Shown: piece after piece, positions 3,910 to 5,806 of the stretch
Layout of the letters: the number at the start of each line of letters is the position of its first letter
Position numbering within the stretch: position 1 is the stretch's first letter
DNA from: Verrucomicrobiota bacterium
GTDB taxonomy: Bacteria > Verrucomicrobiota > Verrucomicrobiia > Opitutales > Opitutaceae
Reading direction: 5' to 3'
DNA: 5,806 nucleotides
Assembly (NCBI GenBank): GCA_023443985.1
Contig: JAEZSJ010000419.1
Span: forward strand, 1-5,806
Notes under the pieces: generated by a model
The model's database searches: none
Told to the model about the DNA's origin: nothing
What the model saw: the letters and a program-made list of their open reading frames with translations, nothing else
Position numbers and translations under genes: made by a program

Positions 3910-5601
3910 TCAGCGGCTCTTCAGAAACGCCCGCCAGCCGCCGAAGCTGGTCACCTCGCGGGCGCGTTGGACGGCGAGCGCTTCGCAGAGGAAGCTCTGC
4001 ACGGCCGTGCCGTCCTCGAGCGTGATCGTGCCGATGCCGAGCGGTGCCGGGATTCCGGCGGCGAAGCGGCCATAGCCGGCCAGCGGCACGCGCCAGACCT
4101 CCACCTCGATCGCGCCGCCGCCCTCGGCGACGCGCACCAGGCCGGGCTTGGGCGGCGTGGCGCCGGGGAGCGCGTAGAGCTGGTAGGTCGGCGCGGTGAG
4201 CGTGGTGCGCTCGAGCGTGGCGCCAAGCTGCGTGAGCTGCCAGTTGAGCGGCAAACCGCTGAGATGCGCGCCGCACACGGCGACGAGCGTCGACGGGCCG
4301 GCGGGCGGCAACGCCCGCACGGGCGCGGGCTCTCCGAGGAACTTCGCGCCGAGGCGGAGCACGCGATCGTCACAGAACCCCGGCGCCACGAGCGTCACGC
4401 CCCAGGGCAGCCCGTTCGGCAGGAAGCCGGCCGGCACCGCGAGCGCGCAGAGGTCGAGCAGGTTCAGGTAGTTCGTGTAGTAACCGAGATTCGAATTCAG
4501 CCGGATCGGGTCGGCCTCGACCTCGGCGACGGTGTAGATCGTGCCGGCGGTCGGCGTAAGCAGCACGTCGATGTCGGCCCACACGGCTTCGGCCTCGCGC
4601 CGCAGCGCGGCGAGCTTGTACATCGCCTCGAAGGCGCCGGCGGCGGTGAGCGCCTTCGCGCCGGTGATGATCTGGCGCGTGACCGGGTGCAACGCCTCGG
4701 GCTTCGCCTCGATGAACTCGCGGATCGCCGCGTACCGCTCGGCTACCCACGGGCCCTCGTAGAGCAGGCGCGCGGCGGCGAGGAACGGCGCGAAATCGAT
4801 CTCGACGATTGTCGCCCCGAGCGAGCGCCAGCGTTCGATCGCGGACGCAAAGAGCGCGGCGGCGGCTGAGTTGCCGAAGAATTCCAATTGGTTGGGGCGC
4901 GGCACGCCGACGCGCGGCGGCCAAGCTTCGTCGACCACCGGCGGCGCGGCGGGCCGGCTATACGGATCCTCCGGATCGTAAGCGGCGGCGACGGAGAGCA
5001 CCTCGGCCGCGGCAGCAACGGTGCGGGTGAAGATCGAGACGCAGTCGAGCGTGCGGCACGCCGGCACGACGCCGCGCGTGCTGAGCAGACCGCGCGTGGG
5101 TTTCAGCCCGACGAGGTTGTTGAACGCCGCCGGCACGCGGCCGGAGCCGGCGGTGTCGGTGCCGAGCGCGAGGTCGCACAGGCCCGCCGCGACGGCCACC
5201 GCGGAGCCGGAGCTCGAACCGCCGGGGATGTAAGCGGCGCCGTACGGATTGACCGGCACCCCGTAGGGCGAGCGCACGCCGACGAGCCCCGTGGCGAACT
5301 GGTCGAGGTTGGTCTTCCCCAGCGGCACCGCGCCGGCGTCGATCAGGCGCTGCACGACGGGCGCCGACTCGGCCGGCGTGTATGCGAATTCCGGGCACGA
5401 AGCGGTCGAGGGCACGCCGGCGAGATCGATGTTGTCCTTGATGGCGAACGGCACCCCGGCGAGCGGCCGCGCGGTGGAGTTCTCCCCCGCGGTGGCGGCG
5501 TGGGCGCGCACCACGGAGAGCGGCACGCGACTGATCCACACCGGATCGGCACCGCGGGCATCGGTGCGGGCGAGGACTTTGCGGAGGGGAGGCGGTGACA
5601 T
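3910..5601 (-). CDS. atzF: Allophanate hydrolase (563 aa)
   Basis: Hydrolyses allophanate (urea-1-carboxylate) to ammonia and CO2, the second step of ATP-dependent urea breakdown. Residues about 30-425 are an amidase-signature domain. The Ser-cisSer-Lys triad is visible: K55 in AIKDNID, cis-S129 in PGGSSSGSA and nucleophile S153 in GTDTAGSGR. The S129-S153 spacing of 24 matches the family, and NLVGLKPTRG follows. RGVVPACRTLDCVSIFTRT (176-194) is typical of allophanate hydrolases rather than general amidases or GatA. Residues about 438-560 form the second domain found in full-length AtzF, with GAHLSGLPLNWQL (444-456; H446 a candidate catalytic residue) and VWRVPLAGYGRFAAGIPAPLG (502-522). ATG 5601 gives a length near the family's ~600. 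The leader is pyrimidine-rich with no Shine-Dalgarno. It lies 92 bases after the biotin-domain gene on the same strand, the usual carboxylase-hydrolase order. No key residue is missing. Confidence 0.96.
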   Translation of the reverse strand: MSPPPLRKVLARTDARGADPVWISRVPLSVVRAHAATAGENSTARPLAGVPFAIKDNIDLAGVPSTASCPEFAYTPAESAPVVQRLIDAGAVPLGKTNLDQFATGLVGVRSPYGVPVNPYGAAYIPGGSSSGSAVAVAAGLCDLALGTDTAGSGRVPAAFNNLVGLKPTRGLLSTRGVVPACRTLDCVSIFTRTVAAAAEVLSVAAAYDPEDPYSRPAAPPVVDEAWPPRVGVPRPNQLEFFGNSAAAALFASAIERWRSLGATIVEIDFAPFLAAARLLYEGPWVAERYAAIREFIEAKPEALHPVTRQIITGAKALTAAGAFEAMYKLAALRREAEAVWADIDVLLTPTAGTIYTVAEVEADPIRLNSNLGYYTNYLNLLDLCALAVPAGFLPNGLPWGVTLVAPGFCDDRVLRLGAKFLGEPAPVRALPPAGPSTLVAVCGAHLSGLPLNWQLTQLGATLERTTLTAPTYQLYALPGATPPKPGLVRVAEGGGAIEVEVWRVPLAGYGRFAAGIPAPLGIGTITLEDGTAVQSFLCEALAVQRAREVTSFGGWRAFLKSR

Positions 5602-5617
5602 GGGTGGAAAGGAGGAA

Positions 5618-5638
5618 GAAGTTTGAAGTTGGAAGTTG
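5618..5638. repeat. Three tandem 7-base units (GAAGTTT, GAAGTTG, GAAGTTG)
   Basis: On the plus strand three heptamers follow each other directly and are preceded by the related GGAGGAA. In the atzF transcript this makes a C/U/A-rich leader (repeated CAACTTC) that ends about 16 bases before the start codon, leaving no purine-rich ribosome site. The last units are part of the inverted repeat with 5685-5695. Confidence 0.6.
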
Positions 5639-5695
5639 GTGAGTGGAACTCGGCGATCGCTGCCGCGCCATGGCGGCTCGGACGAACTTCCAACT
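5627..5695. repeat. Inverted repeat AGTTGGAAGTT / AACTTCCAACT spanning the gap before atzF
   Basis: AGTTGGAAGTT (5627-5637) and AACTTCCAACT (5685-5695) are exact complements, 11 pairs with a 47-base loop. The right arm overlaps the stop codon of the upstream biotin-domain gene, and the left arm lies 26 bases before the atzF ATG. The pair almost fills the 92-base gap. It could be a decayed intergenic repeat or an mRNA structure between two operon genes. Confidence 0.55.
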
Positions 5696-5806
5696 ACTTC
5701 TTTCCCTCTCCTCCCGCCGCCGCGGCGGGCTCGATCACGACCAGCGCGTCGCCGGCCTGGACGGGCTTGCCCTCGGCGCAGAGCACCTGCGTGACGGTGC
5801 CGCCCT
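5694..5806 (-). CDS. uca: Biotin carboxyl carrier domain end, probably urea carboxylase (partial, start lies beyond the window)
   Basis: The last 36 residues before TAG at 5694-5696: GGTVTQVLCAEGKPVQAGDALVVIEP, then an Ala/Gly/Lys tail (AAAAGGEGKK). The G.V..vl..eG..V.aGd.LvviE pattern is the second half of a biotinyl/lipoyl domain; the biotinylated lysine (AMKM-type motif) would lie just upstream, outside the window. On sequence alone this could end any biotin enzyme (acetyl-CoA carboxylase AccB, pyruvate or acyl-CoA carboxylase). The next gene on the strand is allophanate hydrolase, so urea carboxylase is by far the most likely. That enzyme makes allophanate from urea, bicarbonate and ATP and carries its biotin domain at the C-terminus. 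In many bacteria it is a separate protein encoded just upstream of the hydrolase, as here, and not fused as in the yeast urea amidolyase. The biotin-domain call is firm; the enzyme assignment rests on context. Confidence 0.82.
   Translation of the reverse strand, partial: GGTVTQVLCAEGKPVQAGDALVVIEPAAAAGGEGKK

Noticed and set aside
3775..4869. Long plus-strand frame opposite atzF
   Set aside because: No recognisable domain, rich in Arg/Glu/Gly, and fully antisense to the amidase domain with its catalytic triad.

Overview
This is a GC-rich bacterial window that reads like chromosomal DNA. It holds six complete or nearly complete genes between two partial genes at the edges. Every confident gene has mostly G or C in third codon positions. 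The non-coding gaps hold degenerate short repeats and GC hairpins of a kind I associate with Opitutus-like Verrucomicrobia. That lineage guess is an impression from repeat style and gene content, not something the sequence proves.

Left to right: the 3' end of ureC, the urease catalytic subunit (1-273, +). Then a 324-base gap with a nine-base tandem array and a strong hairpin. Then a DUF1579-family protein (598-1113, -), a divergently placed RimJ/RimL-type GNAT acetyltransferase (1356-1946, +), and a 72-residue small protein, possibly dodecin-like (1984-2202, +). A hairpin-rich convergent junction separates this from a nitroreductase-family flavoprotein (2266-2937, -). A ~500-base repeat-bearing gap follows, then a small helix-turn-helix protein broken by a one-base frameshift (3434-3789, -). 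The window ends with allophanate hydrolase atzF (3910-5601, -) and the last 36 residues of a biotin-carboxyl-carrier domain, most likely urea carboxylase (5694-5806, -).

The biological theme is urea. The left edge carries the nickel urease route (urea to ammonia and carbamate). The right edge carries the ATP- and biotin-dependent route, in which urea carboxylase makes allophanate and AtzF hydrolyses it to ammonia and CO2. The two routes lie about 3.6 kb apart, separated by unrelated housekeeping or accessory genes. The carboxylase and hydrolase are on one strand with a 92-base gap and probably form an operon. The small HTH gene lies directly downstream on the same strand, with a near-perfect dyad just before its start.

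I see no mobile element, CRISPR array, tRNA or rRNA, and no clearly novel multi-gene system. The points most worth checking are the frameshifted HTH gene and its dyad, the paired urea-degradation routes, and the intergenic repeats.
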